A stretch of DNA of 50,618 bases. Origin: Ettlia oleoabundans (taxonomy: Eukaryota > Chlorophyta > Chlorophyceae > Chlamydomonadales). Numbering within the stretch: position 1 is the stretch's first letter; each line of letters starts with the position of its first letter. A program made the translations under genes and the position numbers. Below the pieces are notes generated by a model. That model saw only the letters and a list, made by a program, of their open reading frames with translations. It ran no database searches and was not told where the DNA came from. Location: NCBI GenBank assembly GCA_019693395.1, contig JAAMXP010000158.1, forward strand, positions 1 through 50,618. Direction: 5' to 3'. Positions 35,301 to 48,541 of this stretch are shown piece by piece.

Positions 35301-36874
35301 CTAATGTTAGGCCTTCTAATCAAGCAACTAGGCTTCCCAGTCATCTTACAGGAAGGCACCCCACCATCATCGCCCGTCATGGCCTGCCTTCTGCCCCTTA
35401 CTAACCTTACTAACCAATTCCTTATTGAACTACTTTAGACCCAACTCTCTCTGTGAGCAGATGGCGACTGCGGGTCCCTTTGAGGAGTTTGACTCCTGGT
35501 TCAAGCTGGCGTCCAGCTGCGGGGTGAAGGAGCCCAACGCCATGAGCCTGGCCACCGCTGATGCCGAGGGCAAGGTGTCTGTGCGCTATGTGCTGCTCAA
35601 GGGCTACAGCGAGCGCGGGTTTGTGTGGTACACAAACTACGACAGCAACAAGGTGGGCAATTTGACAGCCATCAGGGTGGGCACTACGACAGCAACACTG
35701 TGTATCCTGGGGAGGGCTGGTAGGGGGTGTTTTGTTTCGTGCTTTCTTTGGCTGGCGACCCTGATTGGTACGGCAGTTGGCAATGCTGTGTACAATATTT
35801 GGTCTGCCAAGTAATGAAGAGAGCACAAGTAGAGTAGATATGCTCCTTTGAACTCCCGCACCACTCTGCTGCTCAACCTCGCTGCCTCTGCAAGGGTGCA
35901 ATCGCCCTCCACAGCTGCTGCAGTTGCTGTGTTCGTGTCCTCTGCCCCACCACCTGCCACCCCTGCCCCTGTAATCACTGCAGGGCAAGCAGCTTGAGTC
36001 CAACTGCCGTGCAGCGCTGGCCTTCTGGTGGGAGCCGCTGCAGCGCCAGGTGCGGGTGGAGGGAGTGGTAGAGAAGCTGCCTGACGAGGAAAGCGACGCC
36101 TACTTCTACAGCAGGCCACGCGGGCACCAGGTGAGCCTACAGGATAAGCTGGTGCAGGCTGGTAGGTACACAAGTAGGCTAGGGTCGTTTAGGATAGGTT
36201 AGCTGACCCTGCATCTGGCTTGTTCTGCAATTGTTTTGCAAGCAAGATCTCATGCAGTTGAGCAGGCTGTAAAGCATGCTACACTGAGGGAATAGCGTGC
36301 TGCCAAGCTGGCTGGATGTGTTCTTGATCTGCAGATTGGTGCACTTGTGTCCATGCAATCCACCCCGCTTCGCCATGGGCGGCGGGAGCTGGAGGAGCGG
36401 GCTGCGCGGCTGGAGACGCAGTATGCTGATGAGAGCGTGCCTGTACCGCGGCCCCCTCACTGGGGTGGCTACCGGTTGCGACCGCTATCTGTCGAGTTCT
36501 GGCAAGGCAGGCCAAGGTGAGAGAGGGTGTGTGTGTGGGGGGGGTGGGGGGGTGGGGTCTTAGTCCCGTTTCATAACAGTTTTGCACATGTGCTGGCTCA
36601 ATGTTGCTACTAGTTGTTTTAAGCTGTGTGTGGAATGCGTGTTGTAACATACACGATGGCATCAGCAGTGTAGGTTGGGGTTACTGTTGCGTATGGGGTT
36701 GTTGCCAAGTCCTGAAGGGCTCCTTGCTCGCAATCCTTCCTCTTCTGTGAAAGGACAGATGCTGAGACCTGGTTAACATATGTGCACCCCTGCAGCCGCT
36801 TGCATGATCGGCTGCGGTACGTGCGCAGCACCGTGGATTCCAGTGATTGGCGGCTGGAGCGCCTGTCGCCCTGA
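32372..36874 (+). CDS. PDX3: Fused NAD(P)H-hydrate epimerase / pyridoxamine 5'-phosphate oxidase
   Basis: Exons: 32372-32598, 32782-32907, 33299-33385, 33538-33649, 33923-34021, 34288-34343, 34671-34809, 35006-35164, 35461-35652, 35984-36130, 36335-36516, 36796-36874; about 534 residues, matching Arabidopsis PDX3 (about 530). The N-terminal ~65 residues (Arg, Ser, Ala rich) look like a transit peptide. The YjeF-N epimerase half, which repairs NAD(P)HX, shows [68 protein letters not shown] and [13 protein letters not shown]. The FMN-dependent oxidase half, which makes pyridoxal 5'-phosphate, shows [55 protein letters not shown] and [20 protein letters not shown]. The oxidase exon at 35461 begins with ATG, so an internal start is conceivable. 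Two introns use GC donors (33650 and 34344). Confidence 0.95.
36525..36557 (+). repeat. G-run cluster near a 5' splice site
   Basis: Runs of 3, 8, 7 and 4 G at 36525-36527, 36537-36544, 36546-36552 and 36554-36557, starting 8 nt after the donor of the last PDX3 intron. The sense-strand G runs could form a G-quadruplex in the pre-mRNA. Confidence 0.8.
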
Positions 36875-37418
36875 TCAGCACATATGACAGATACCTCTAG
36901 TCACCTATCACCAACCTTCGACAGCCCGCATGTTGGCGTTTTGGGGCCCCCAGGCCTGCCACAACGTTGTGAAGTTTGCACACATGGTCTCTACCCCTCC
37001 AACTCACGTCGCTGGTCTACTTCCACCAACCCGAAGACTCAGGCGTCCATCGCCCGCAACACCTGACTATGAACAGTGCTGGTTGCGCCTGTAGCACACC
37101 TCTTCTTAGCTTGCAGTTGGTTACCGGTGTGATGAACTGTCAGTGAATTAAAGGTGGCCCCGCGTAATGCTTGGGACATTTAGCAGTGATAAACGTAGGA
37201 AAGGAGCAAGGAAAAGCGGGCGGGGTTGGGTTGCCCCCCCACCACGCGATAAGGTAGCAAAGTATGTGTAGCGTAGAAGAGGGGGGCGCGTATCAAGGGG
37301 TGCAGCAGCCAGCGTGGTAAAACAAGACTGCTTGGCTCAGGCACCGTGGCTCAAGTGATATGGAACCAGCTCGTGCCGGCATCTGGTGACTGGCAGCAGT
37401 TGCTGACGTGGCACCAGC
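36875..37418. other. Convergent intergenic region
   Basis: 544 bp of 3' flank shared by the PDX3-type gene (plus) and CPN20 (minus). No open frame with recognisable content and no clear TGTAA close to either stop. Confidence 0.45.
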
Positions 37419-39088
37419 TCATGCCAGTGCTGCCATGATGTCGTTCTCCCGCACCACAATGTAATGCTTGTCGTTGGGGCCCTCAAACTGCAGGGTGGAG
37501 GGGCCCAGCAGAGCACGCAGCAGTGAGCGAGCACACCATGGCCACTTGTCCTGTTGGTGGATAGCGACACAACCTAGCATGGGTCCGCAGCTATGGGGCA
37601 TCATCTTGGTGCTCCCTGGACCAGGGCCTGCTGTTGAAGCACATTCTGCAGATAATCTGCAGGTCCCTCTCACAAAAACACGACCAGCCAACTGCCGGGC
37701 AGCTTTGCCACAGTACCGCTGCTTACCTCAGTACCGCTGTACTTCTGGTACAGCACGGTGGCTCCCACGTCCACCTTGGGGGCCACCTGCTTGCCATCCT
37801 CCTCGCGGCCGGGGCCCACAGCCACCACCTTGCCCATGGTGGGGCGCTCCTTGGCACCCTCAGTCAGCAGCAGGCCACCAGTGGTCTGCGCTGCAGCCTC
37901 AACAACCTCAATCAGCACGCGATCCTGCAGGCGAGGGGGAATAGTCACAGAATGAGTGTAAATGTGTATCGTGGAATAGTCGTGCATAGGGTGCATCACG
38001 GGAAGGGTGATGAGCTGTGACGCTTTTGTTGGTTGTGTAAAGCGTTCTAAGCATATGTGTGAGCGAGCGACCCACCTGCAGAGGCTGCAGCTTTGAGATG
38101 TCGTTGCCGTTGGACAGCAGGCCAATCACATCGTCCTCCTGCAACTCATAAAACAGACCGAAAGCCGTGTAGTGAGAGAACTACCAAGCATGTGTGTTAC
38201 ACAGAGGCCGCAGCCGGCCGCTGAGCTGGCAGCGAGTGAGCTGGCCAGACATCATCCATTCACGGTGCATGCATGCATGTTGGCAACGGCATGTATTGAG
38301 TAGGGCAGCTTGGTCTTTTCAGATACAAACAATCAGAGGAACGTCTGGTGCCCACGAAGCTGCTTCCAGCAGCTCTGGCAGTCTCCTAACCGCCGCCCGT
38401 CGCATCCAGAAGCTTCTACTGCTGGCAGCACCACCCAGTGCACACTGCGCAAACGCACCTTGAGCAGCACATAGCTGTTGCCCTGCAGCTCCAGCTCAGT
38501 GCCAGCGTACTTTGAGTAAACCACCTTGTCGCCGCTCTGCGGAGAAGGGGATGCATAGTAGGCTGCATGAGACAACGAAGCGGTGGCGGCAACACTGCCA
38601 GTGCCACCTGCAAGCACCCCCACGCACCTTGACGCCCTTGGCGCTGCCAGCACTCTCCACGGTGCCCTGTGTGGGCCGCTTCTGTGCCGAGCTGGGAAGC
38701 AGGATGCCGCCCACAGTCGTGGCCTCAGCCTCCTCTGCCTTCACAAACACACGCTCGCCCACGGGGGTGACTGTCTTCACCTGCAAGTGACGGCACGCGG
38801 CGGCGAGGCTGAGCAGCAGGTCCATAGCTCAGGTTGCTAACACATGCACAAGGACGGGTTGCTCGCTCAGCAGGCGACAAGCGGAGGGCGTGAGCCGCAG
38901 ACGAGTGTCTGGAAGAGAGGCCCAGAAACACACGCATGGCCGCACGCATTGTCGCCATAGCACTTCTGACTCACCTCTGCTGGAAGTGCAGTGGCCGCCC
39001 GCACCACAAGGCGTTGGCCACGACGGGCTGGCAGCCGTGCAGTGGCAGCAATGGGAGCCGCGCGCACGCTCATCAACGACGCCACCAT
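37419..39088 (-). CDS. CPN20: Chloroplast co-chaperonin CPN20 (two GroES domains)
   Basis: Exons: 39088-38975, 38780-38628, 38536-38459, 38138-38076, 37924-37727, 37487-37419, about 224 residues. Two cpn10/GroES domains lie in tandem: the first from VKTVTPVGERVFVKAEEAE with mobile loop TTVGGILLP, then KVVYSKYAGTELELQGNSYV and EDDVIGLL; the second from DRVLIEVVEAAAQTTGGLLL, then MGKVVAVGPG, VLYQKYSGTE and HYIVVRENDIMAAL. Both mobile loops keep the hydrophobic tripeptide that contacts Cpn60. The first ~32 residues (MVASLMSVRAAPIAATARLP, Arg-rich, no acids) form a plastid transit peptide, ending near VVRAATAL. With Cpn60 it folds stromal proteins such as Rubisco subunits. Introns separate sub-domains in both halves. 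Confidence 0.95.
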
Positions 39089-39629
39089 GATTAAGCAGTG
39101 AATGTCACGTAGTACTCAGCTGCTCCAGCAATGCCGCCAGTATTCCAGGCCATCTTGGTAAGGCCACGAGTACTGCCTGTACATCCGACGAACCCTCAGT
39201 TGGCTCCCTCTTGCTCTGATATGAAGCCAAGTAAACTGCTAGAAAAACGCCAACCATTGGGCATACCTGCAGCAGCTAGTTAAAGGGACCGGACGGCAGC
39301 GGAGAAGTCAACGAGGGCTTAGCAGGGGGGACTGCAGGACCCCCTGAAAGTGATCCAAGCCTGGTCTGCAGCGTGAAGGCTGGGCGGGGTGAGCAGCAGT
39401 TCGTGATCGCAGAGAGCTTCGCTGGGTTCTGTTGCTGTTTCGGAAGTTTCTGTGAATGAAAGGACAGCAAAGAGTGACTGGAAGCGCAGGCTTTTCAAGT
39501 GAACGCGGGCGACGCCTGCCCACAGCGGCGGTGGGGATGCGCAAGAGCTTTGGGCGGCAGCAGGCGTTGCGGTCCTTCCTACATCTTTGCTCTTAGCTGC
39601 GGTGTACTTCCCAATGCAGGCCTGCAGAC
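39089..39629. promoter_or_regulatory. Divergent intergenic region
   Basis: 541 bp between the ATGs of CPN20 (minus) and the ARFB1-type gene (plus). Both promoters and 5' UTRs must lie here; no motif stands out. Confidence 0.45.
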
Positions 39630-41449
<1,820 letters not shown>

Positions 41450-41944
41450 GCAGCTTTACAGCACGAGGCAGCCTGCGGGCCGGGGAGTGCGCTGCACTGC
41501 ACCGCCTCCTCGTACGCATCAGAGCTGCACCATGCTACTAGTGCAGCCAACGAGTAGGCTCAAGGTAGGATGGGTTCATAAGCGCCGCTTACGGTGCATT
41601 ACCTGTCAGTAGCGGCCACCCGGAGCTTGCAATCACAATTCACCTGGGCGGTTTTGAGGCGCAAATGAAATACTGTGTATTTTGTACAACATTCGGTATG
41701 ACTCATGTGGTAACATCACCTTGAAAGACGTAAAGAGAAGTTTACAGGATCCCTGCTTTGGCAAAGGCGAGCAGCGGAGCCACCGCCACAGCAGCCGTAG
41801 CGTGCGTCAGGCCCGCTGGCAGTTTACTTGCTGCTGGCCACCGGTTCGGAAAGATAAATGAGTCCGCTACATCAAGCTTGACGGTTGGCTCCATTAACCA
41901 GAACCTTAGTAGGGTTCACGGGACGCTGTGATTCGCCCCCGCCA
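41450..41944. other. Intergenic region between tandem genes
   Basis: 495 bp holding the 3' UTR of the ARFB1-type gene and the promoter of the XRCC4-like gene. The stretch 41640-41740 is AT-rich. No gene evident. Confidence 0.45.
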
Positions 41945-43545
41945 ATGGATGAGCGCTGGAGCTGCCAGAAGTTTGTAGACGCCAGGAGCGAGAAGACATA
42001 CTTCATCTCCTTCGCGCACCGTGCGGCCCAGGGCGACGAGGGCAGCGCCGACCTGGTGCTGACCGACGGCGCCGAGGCCTGGACGGCACATGGTGAGCAT
42101 TTGCAGGCCGTGCAACTCCACCTGTAAGCCGAACTACCGAGTACATACCAGCTGACAAACGTGTGTGCTGTTTGTACTAGTGCAGGGCTCACGTCAGATG
42201 GCATCAAGGGGCAGGGCAGCGGCAAACTCAAGCACCTGCTGGCGGCGCTGAGTGAACTTGAGCTTGCTGAGCTGGAGTACAAAATTGAGGTTGTGCAAGA
42301 GGGCGGCAGCCTGGTGAGTTGCTCGACCGTTGGGTTGGCCCATGGGCAAGTTGGCAGGTACGGAGGTCTTGCTGCGGGACAACCTAGTATGGAAACCCTT
42401 TTCCTACAACCGCGAGCAACCGCAGCTGGTCACTTGACACATGCGGCGGCAGACACGGAAGCGTCCCTGTGTACTCTTCAGTTGACTCATCCACGAATTT
42501 CTTCACGGGCAGATAACACATCCAGTTGGCAACAAAAAGAATGTGTGTATTTACATTTTGCAGGCCCTGAGGGTGTCCTGGCAGAAATCCCCCACGGCTC
42601 CGCGTGTGCTTACCAGCGTCAGCCTAGCACCAGCTGTGCCTGCAGCCCCTGTTCTGGTTGCCATGCTGGAGCTGCTTATTGATAACTTGGCATCACTCAG
42701 GACCACCTGTTCTGATTTGTTGCAGCAGAACAAGGCCTTTGAGCAACAGGTGGGTGCTGGCTTGCTAAGGGGTGAAGGACGGGTCTTTGAGTGTTTGTTC
42801 CAGAGCTTGACCCAGGCTCCAGCTGGCTGCCTGTGTATCCAGCAAGCTTCAGGCATTATTTCGCACGCATGCACCGTATCACCGCCCTGTATTGATACCG
42901 TCTCTCCACCCCCTGGTGAACTGCATGTTGCAGGCGGCACGCAGCCAGTCGATTGTGGATGACTATGTGAAGAATAAGGAGGCTCACGATAGGGAGATGA
43001 ATGCAAAAGTGGCGGCGCTACTGAACAGCAAGAAGAAGAAGCTGCGGGAGCTGCAGGCACAGCTCAACGAGGCACAGGCAAGCTACGGTGCACCGCTGTG
43101 TTGGGCTAGATGGCTGGCTAGGTTCCGGGGTGCTGGCTGCAGTGCACCTCGGGCACAGCCAGTATCCAACCGCTTTCAAAAGCCCAAACCCCCACAGCTG
43201 GGCTGGCTGGCTGGTTGAATGGTACTGCCTGTCTGCTGTCATTTGATGATGGCTGCTAGTATCATAAAGTACGAACAGCAATTTGCGCACGGGTGCCTCT
43301 GTGTTCAGGAAGAGATCCAGCGGCTGAAGGCAAGTGGGGTAGAGCCAATGGAGGAAGACATGGAGGGGGATGATGAGGGCACAGCGGATGGCTCCCGACA
43401 GCAGCAGCAGCAGCGGCGGGGTGGACAACGGCGTCTTGGCAGGGCAGCACAGGTTGTGGATGAGGACGAGGAGGACGAGGATGGGGGAGAGGTTGACGCT
43501 GGCAGTCGGCCTCAGAGTGATCAGGAGCCAGATGCTGAGTACTGA
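41945..43545 (+). CDS. XRCC4: XRCC4-like DNA repair protein
   Basis: Exons: 41945-42092, 42186-42313, 42564-42749, 42934-43077, 43309-43545, about 280 residues. The predicted fold order fits XRCC4: a beta-rich head (WSCQKFVDARSEKTYFISF, LVLTDGAEAW), a head helix (LKHLLAALSELELAELEYKI), then a long coiled coil (MLELLIDNLASLRTTCSDLL, QSIVDDYVKNKEAHDREM, AALLNSKKKKLRELQAQLNE), the last resembling the LNEKK-x-KIR block before the ligase IV-binding region. The tail is strongly acidic (VVDEDEEDEDGGE) and likely disordered. XRCC4 bridges DNA ends with XLF and holds DNA ligase IV in non-homologous end joining. Sequence similarity in this family is low, so PAXX, XLF or SAS-6-like coiled coils are alternatives. 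Exon 4 ends at a GC donor (43078). TGTAA lies at 43648-43652. Confidence 0.75.
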
Positions 43546-43996
43546 TGGTGCAGGACAGAGAGGAGCAGCTGTGCAGTGGCAGCGTGTGACCATGGCAGCC
43601 AGCAGCCCAACTGGTTCAATCTTCATTATCTGCACGTTGCGCATGGATGTAACAGTGCCTATACTGAGCCGGGACCTGGGTCCTGTCAAGGATTGGAAGC
43701 AGCTGCGAGGCAGATGCGAGCTGGAGAAGTGGAACAGGCTGTGCTCCTGTGGTTGTTGGCTCTACTGTCACTGGACCTCTACAATAACACACAACAGGAA
43801 CTAATCCCATACACTTGTTGGTTACTCGCCGAAAAATGTGCAGCACGCTCCTGGCCCCTTAGCATTCTTGCCAGCGCACGCCAGCTGGCTGGCGGCCTGT
43901 TTCTGTGTGCGGCATGTTCCAATTTGACCTGTATATGAGAGCAATGCTGCCCTTCATTATGAATAGGCTTGGTTGATCGGGTAGTCAGTGCACAAA
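43546..43996. other. Intergenic region between tandem genes
   Basis: 451 bp with the 3' UTR of the XRCC4-like gene (TGTAA at 43648-43652, 103 bp after the stop) and the 5' region of the TMEM209-like gene. An open frame at 43576-43938 shows no family features and is judged to be UTR. Confidence 0.45.
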
Positions 43997-46900
43997 ATGG
44001 CGGCGTGGAACTCCGTGCCAGCCGCCCTGTTGCACCAAACGAAAACACCTAGCAGTTCGTGGCTGTTGGCGGGGGCTTTGGCGTGCCTGCTGCTGTCAGG
44101 ATGGAGGTAGATGGCTGCTCGCCTCGTGCTGCGCGTAGAGACTACTAGCAGTGGATGAAACCGTCTTGATCGTTTCATCGCTGCCACATGCAGGTGGTCG
44201 CCGGCGATGCCGCTCCTGGGTGAGCAACAGGGGAGGGATGTCAGCAGCCGCCGGTGACGCTCCCAGCATCTTTGACATCGTGCCCGCCTCTTGCTACCGG
44301 TTGTAAGCCGAGCTCCACACGCATTTGATTGCAGGGCCTGCGCTGAAGGTCCTGTCAGCATTGCTGCTGGCAAAATGGCTGCATCGGCGTCTGATGGGTA
44401 CTGCACCACCACCAAAGATTGAGCCAACCAAAAAAGCACAGCCTGCAACTCCGCTACTCAAGACGGCCACACCGTTGGGTCCACCACTCCGCAGCGCAGT
44501 TGTGGAATCTGCAGCAAACCGAATGGGCGGTACTGCATCGGCAGCGCCATCCACCGCTGGCAAGCAGAGCCCTTATGGCAGCCGATCAATTACAACGCCA
44601 GAGCAGTTGAGGCGAGTGCTGGTGAGTTATTGAGACAATGGTGGAGCAGCAAACAATCGTGTAGGAGTTCCCACTTTGGACAACAGTGCTCAATTTTCAA
44701 GCTGCAGTATGCCATCTGGCTGCATTCACAGCTGTGCTGCCGTGGCTGGCAGACTCCCTGTCCACAGCTTTGGTAGGGCCTACTTGGCAGGGTTGCTCGA
44801 TACATTCATGGCTCCGTTCCCTGCAGGATGAGTTTGAGGAGGGCACTGCATCTCCGGCCGAAGGGCAGCAGGAGGAAGCCGGCTTTAGCCCCTCGGGTGT
44901 GGGACTCGGCATGGCTTCACCACTGCTAGGCCTGGGGCCACCATACAGGTACACAGGCACGACACTGATGCGCCTGGTTTGTGCTGCTGTACGCGTGCGC
45001 ATCACCTGCAGTGCTTGCCATGATAGAATTGATATGCTGGTGGGCACACATTGGTCTTGCCCTGCTGCTGCAGACCCTCGGCGGTGCCCAAGGGTAGAGC
45101 AGCCGTGCCAGTTGCCACTGACGGCAAAGTGGGACCTTCCACACTGGAAAGCAAGCAGGCGCTGCTGGAGCGTTTGAACTTGACGCAGCGTGCGTTGGAG
45201 GTAAGAGGATGCCACGATTGCACCATGAAGGAGCCTTGCTGTCGTCAGGTTGTGGCTGTTGAAGTTGTTGTTGGGAGCAAGTGCGGACTTTAATAGTCGA
45301 AGAGGGGGCAGGTGACACACGGCTGGGTGGTCGAGGGCAGAAAACAGGGCGGCATTCAGGTTTTCCAGTGCATTGTTGAGTGAGTCCTCGTTGTCTGTCG
45401 GCATCCAGTCTTGTGCCATACCAAATCCTTGCTGTGCAGCACGGCACGGAGCGACTGCGGGAGTGGATGGCCTCTAACATGCTGAAGCCTCTTGTGAAAG
45501 CCATCGACACTGCACACACCAACGTCGTCCAGACTGCTGAGCGCATCGGTTGGCAGGGGATGCAGCTGCAGCCATTGGATGCCCAAGGCGGTAGGTGCAG
45601 CCCCGCTCCACCTGCCCTTGCTCTGTCTGCCCGTCTGTACTTCTTGCCTGTTTTGTCGTTGTGCTGCGGGCCACACATGCCTCTTCAGGAAGAGCCAAGG
45701 TGCGCAAATCAGCTGCTCGCTTTGTTGCTGTGCAGGTCAGCAGCGCAGCCAGGCTGACGACGAGGTTGTGGTGGCTCAGATGAGGGAGCACCTGCTGGCA
45801 CGCATTCGGTCGCTAGGAACCATGCAGCCGCCGGCAGAGGCCACAGCATGCTTGGAGGTAAGCATGCCATGAGGTTGAATCGCTTGGTTTGGTGCTGCCC
45901 GTGGTGTCGTCAAAGGGCGCTGGTAGCTGTGGGGGCTAGATTGCCGTTATTCAGATAGGATGCTCCCGGCGCGCAACCCAAGAATCTGCAGAAATGCATA
46001 ACGCATCATCTTTGTCTGCCTTGTGCAGGCCGTAAATGCGTGGCTCCGGTTGTCAGCCTTGCTGCGTGGCGAATACCCATCAGGGTTGCTCCCTGCCACC
46101 CCGCAAGGCTACATTGTGGGACGTTTTCGCGAGCTTGCAGGTGTGAGGTTCGTGCTGGCATGGGGACTGTATGTGTCTCTTGGTTGCAGGAGCGCTTTCA
46201 GGTAGACGACTGAGTTCTTACTGCTTTGTCACCTGCATCATCCAACACACATGTATATTCTGTGCCACCTTGATGCAGAGGGTAGCTGCATGGCAGCCTT
46301 CGAGTGGAACAAGGGGGGGACCTGGAATGGCAAGCCCTGGAGCGCTGAGCTGCCGACTGATTCTGCGCTGGTCTTCTACCTCTTTGCCGCGTTCCTGGCA
46401 GCGCCCCACTGGCTCTTCCCACAGGTAGGATCGGAATGCCTGCTCACCCTGCTGCCGAGCCTGCACTAAACTTCTCTGCGGGCGATTTATTCTCTAGGTT
46501 CTGCCCTACGACGCTACTGTGTTCACCAGAGCATACCTTTCAAAAAATGTGCAGAGTGACGAGACAGCTATCAGTGGGCTTGGCGGCACCCTGTATCTAG
46601 GTAGAAAGGCTTGTTGTGCAGCATGTAGGTGTCTCGCTCTTGTTTCGCGCTACAGGGCATTGTGTCTTGCATACCATGGTGGCCTTGCGACATGAATGAC
46701 CTGATTACTCTAGGAAGCAACTGTGGGTTGCAGGCAAGCTGCCCAGCAAACCGGTGGACGGATATGTTGGGGTGCTGTCCATGCGGCCGCCAAGTGCTGC
46801 TCCAAAGGTGAGCTGTCACCCTCGTCTTACTGTATAACTGTGCAGGAAGCATGTTGCACTTGATGCATGCCCAGTTTTTTTATATATCAGGAATGCAACA

Positions 46901-47217
46901 AAACCCATGCATCCCTACCATGGACTGATCTTCCCTGCGTACGCGTGTCCGTCCTGCATTTGCAGGGCACTGCAATTGTGGGGTTGCACCTGGCCACAGC
47001 GCCGCTGTTCTCATTGATTGTGGCAGGGCAGGATATATATGCCGCATCAGGGAGCAGTGCGCTTCTCGAGGTGCTGCTGTTCTTCCTCCACCTCTGTCAG
47101 CAGGAGCTGGACGGCAACCTGGGTGGCCGCCACATACAGCACCACCTGCAGCTCCACAAAACGCTCGTACGCAACACGGGCCTGCCGATACTGCGCCATT
47201 TTGCGGCCTTCTTCTGA
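43997..47217 (+). CDS. TMEM209: TMEM209-like (cytochrome b561 N-terminal-like) membrane protein
   Basis: Exons: 43997-44106, 44194-44219 (26 nt), 44335-44621, 44827-44948, 45074-45200, 45440-45590, 45736-45857, 46029-46140, 46279-46424, 46498-46600, 46734-46807, 46966-47217, about 543 residues (human TMEM209 about 560). TMEM209 is a nuclear-envelope protein reported to bind a nucleoporin; plant homologues are annotated as cytochrome b561 N-terminal proteins. Two N-terminal hydrophobic segments (SSWLLAGALACLLLSGW, ALKVLSALLLAKWL) are followed by a Pro/Ser-rich linker. The conserved C-terminal half shows YIVGRFRELA, GSCMAAFEWNKGGTWNGKPW, LPTDSALVFYLFAAFL, FTRAYLSKNV and SSALLEVLLFFLHLCQQELD. 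The junction before HGTERL and the last exon's final ~25 residues are the less certain parts. Confidence 0.75.
44194..44219 (+). other. 26-nt micro-exon of the TMEM209-like gene
   Basis: Flanked by ACATGCAG and GTGAGC. It changes phase from 2 to 1, which is what joins exon 1 (SGWR) to the exon starting GPALKV. It encodes WSPAMPLL. Without it, exons 1 and 3 are out of frame. Confidence 0.7.
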
Positions 47218-47480
47218 GTGCTTGTTGCATTGGCCAGACGTCACTTTTATTGGCAAGGTTTACTGTGGTAAGAGGCACGCAGGCCCCCCCGAGTTGCGCA
47301 CGCCTGCGTGGCGGCAGTATGCCAGCGATACAGATGACATAGTTCCATCCGAGGCTCGTTCGCCGCCAGCATCGCGGTTAGTCACATCTCACATTACGAA
47401 TAATACAACGACAGGGCCCGATATGCTTCTAAGCTTGATGTGATCTACAAGGCAGCAGAGTCGGCCCCGCCTACGGGCAG

Positions 47481-48509
47481 ATGGCATTCAGCGGCAGCAG
47501 GACTGCCTTTACAGCAGCGCTGCTGCTGGATCGTCGGCAGCAAGCCAGCTCAGCCGCGATTACTGCTGTGGCCGTGGACCCTCAGGGGCTGCGTCTATAT
47601 CTTGGGCTGGAGGACGGCGTGCTGGAGGAGCACGCCATCTTGCACGGCAACGCGGGGGTCAGGACCTCGCTGGCCGCCCGGAAGCACGCCGCCAAGAAGG
47701 TGCGGTGGCGGCGGCAGTGATGGTAGCAACTTGTGATAGTTTTTGAGATGCGTTCTACAACGTTAAATTACTGCAGGCCATATCCAGCATTCATCTGCTG
47801 TTCCAGCAAGGTCTGGTGGTGCTGCTGAGCGAGGAGGGGCTGGTGCAGCTGTTGGATGCTGAGTCGCTGGAGGGCCGACCCCTGCCCCTGCGGTGCGATC
47901 ATGCCCTCTCCCTCCACCAAAGCCGTGTGTTTTCGACAGAGCCAATATGATTGCACACTGATGCCATCAGCGTGCTGATGTTGGCGATTCCGAGCAATGT
48001 CCTGTGATGGCAGCGGGAGCAGGCAGCAGGTGGCAGCAGGCGTGGCCAGCCGCCAAAGTGGCGACTGGTGCCGCTTGCTCATCCCTCCCCAGCAACAAGC
48101 AAGGCAGAACTGTGAAGCCTGGTGGGCCCTGCTGTTGCCGACTGCTGCTTGCAGGAATGTGGTGGCAACCAGTGCACTGACGCTGCACGGGCGTCCACCC
48201 CGCCTAGCGGTGGCCGCCAAGCCGAGCAAGAAATCCATCAGGTGTCATTTCAGGCAGTTTGGTTCTTGTTGCATGCAGCTCAGCCTGGAGCACCCAGATT
48301 ATATTGCAGCTTGCAGGTCTGTAACTGTCTGGAGCACGCTATACAGCCAACTGCTGAACTGCGAGCGGGAAGCGGCTGTTGCTTGCTTCTCTAGCGCATC
48401 CATGTAGTGCACATTTGGGCTATACGTAACCAGCCTGCTGCTCACCTACTTGCAGGTTTCTGGTATACGAGCTCGTGCAGGCTGCTGGCACTTCAACCAG
48501 CCAGCCCTT

Positions 48510-48541
<32 letters not shown>

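Noticed and set aside
43576..43938. Open frame after the XRCC4-like gene
   Set aside because: Contains the likely poly(A) motif, starts within the 3' flank and resembles no protein; judged UTR.
47047..47256. Minus-strand helical-looking frame (RQARVAYERFVELQVVLY)
   Set aside because: It is antisense to the last TMEM209-like exon, whose plus frame matches the family (SSALLEVLLFFLHL); no splice context on the minus strand.
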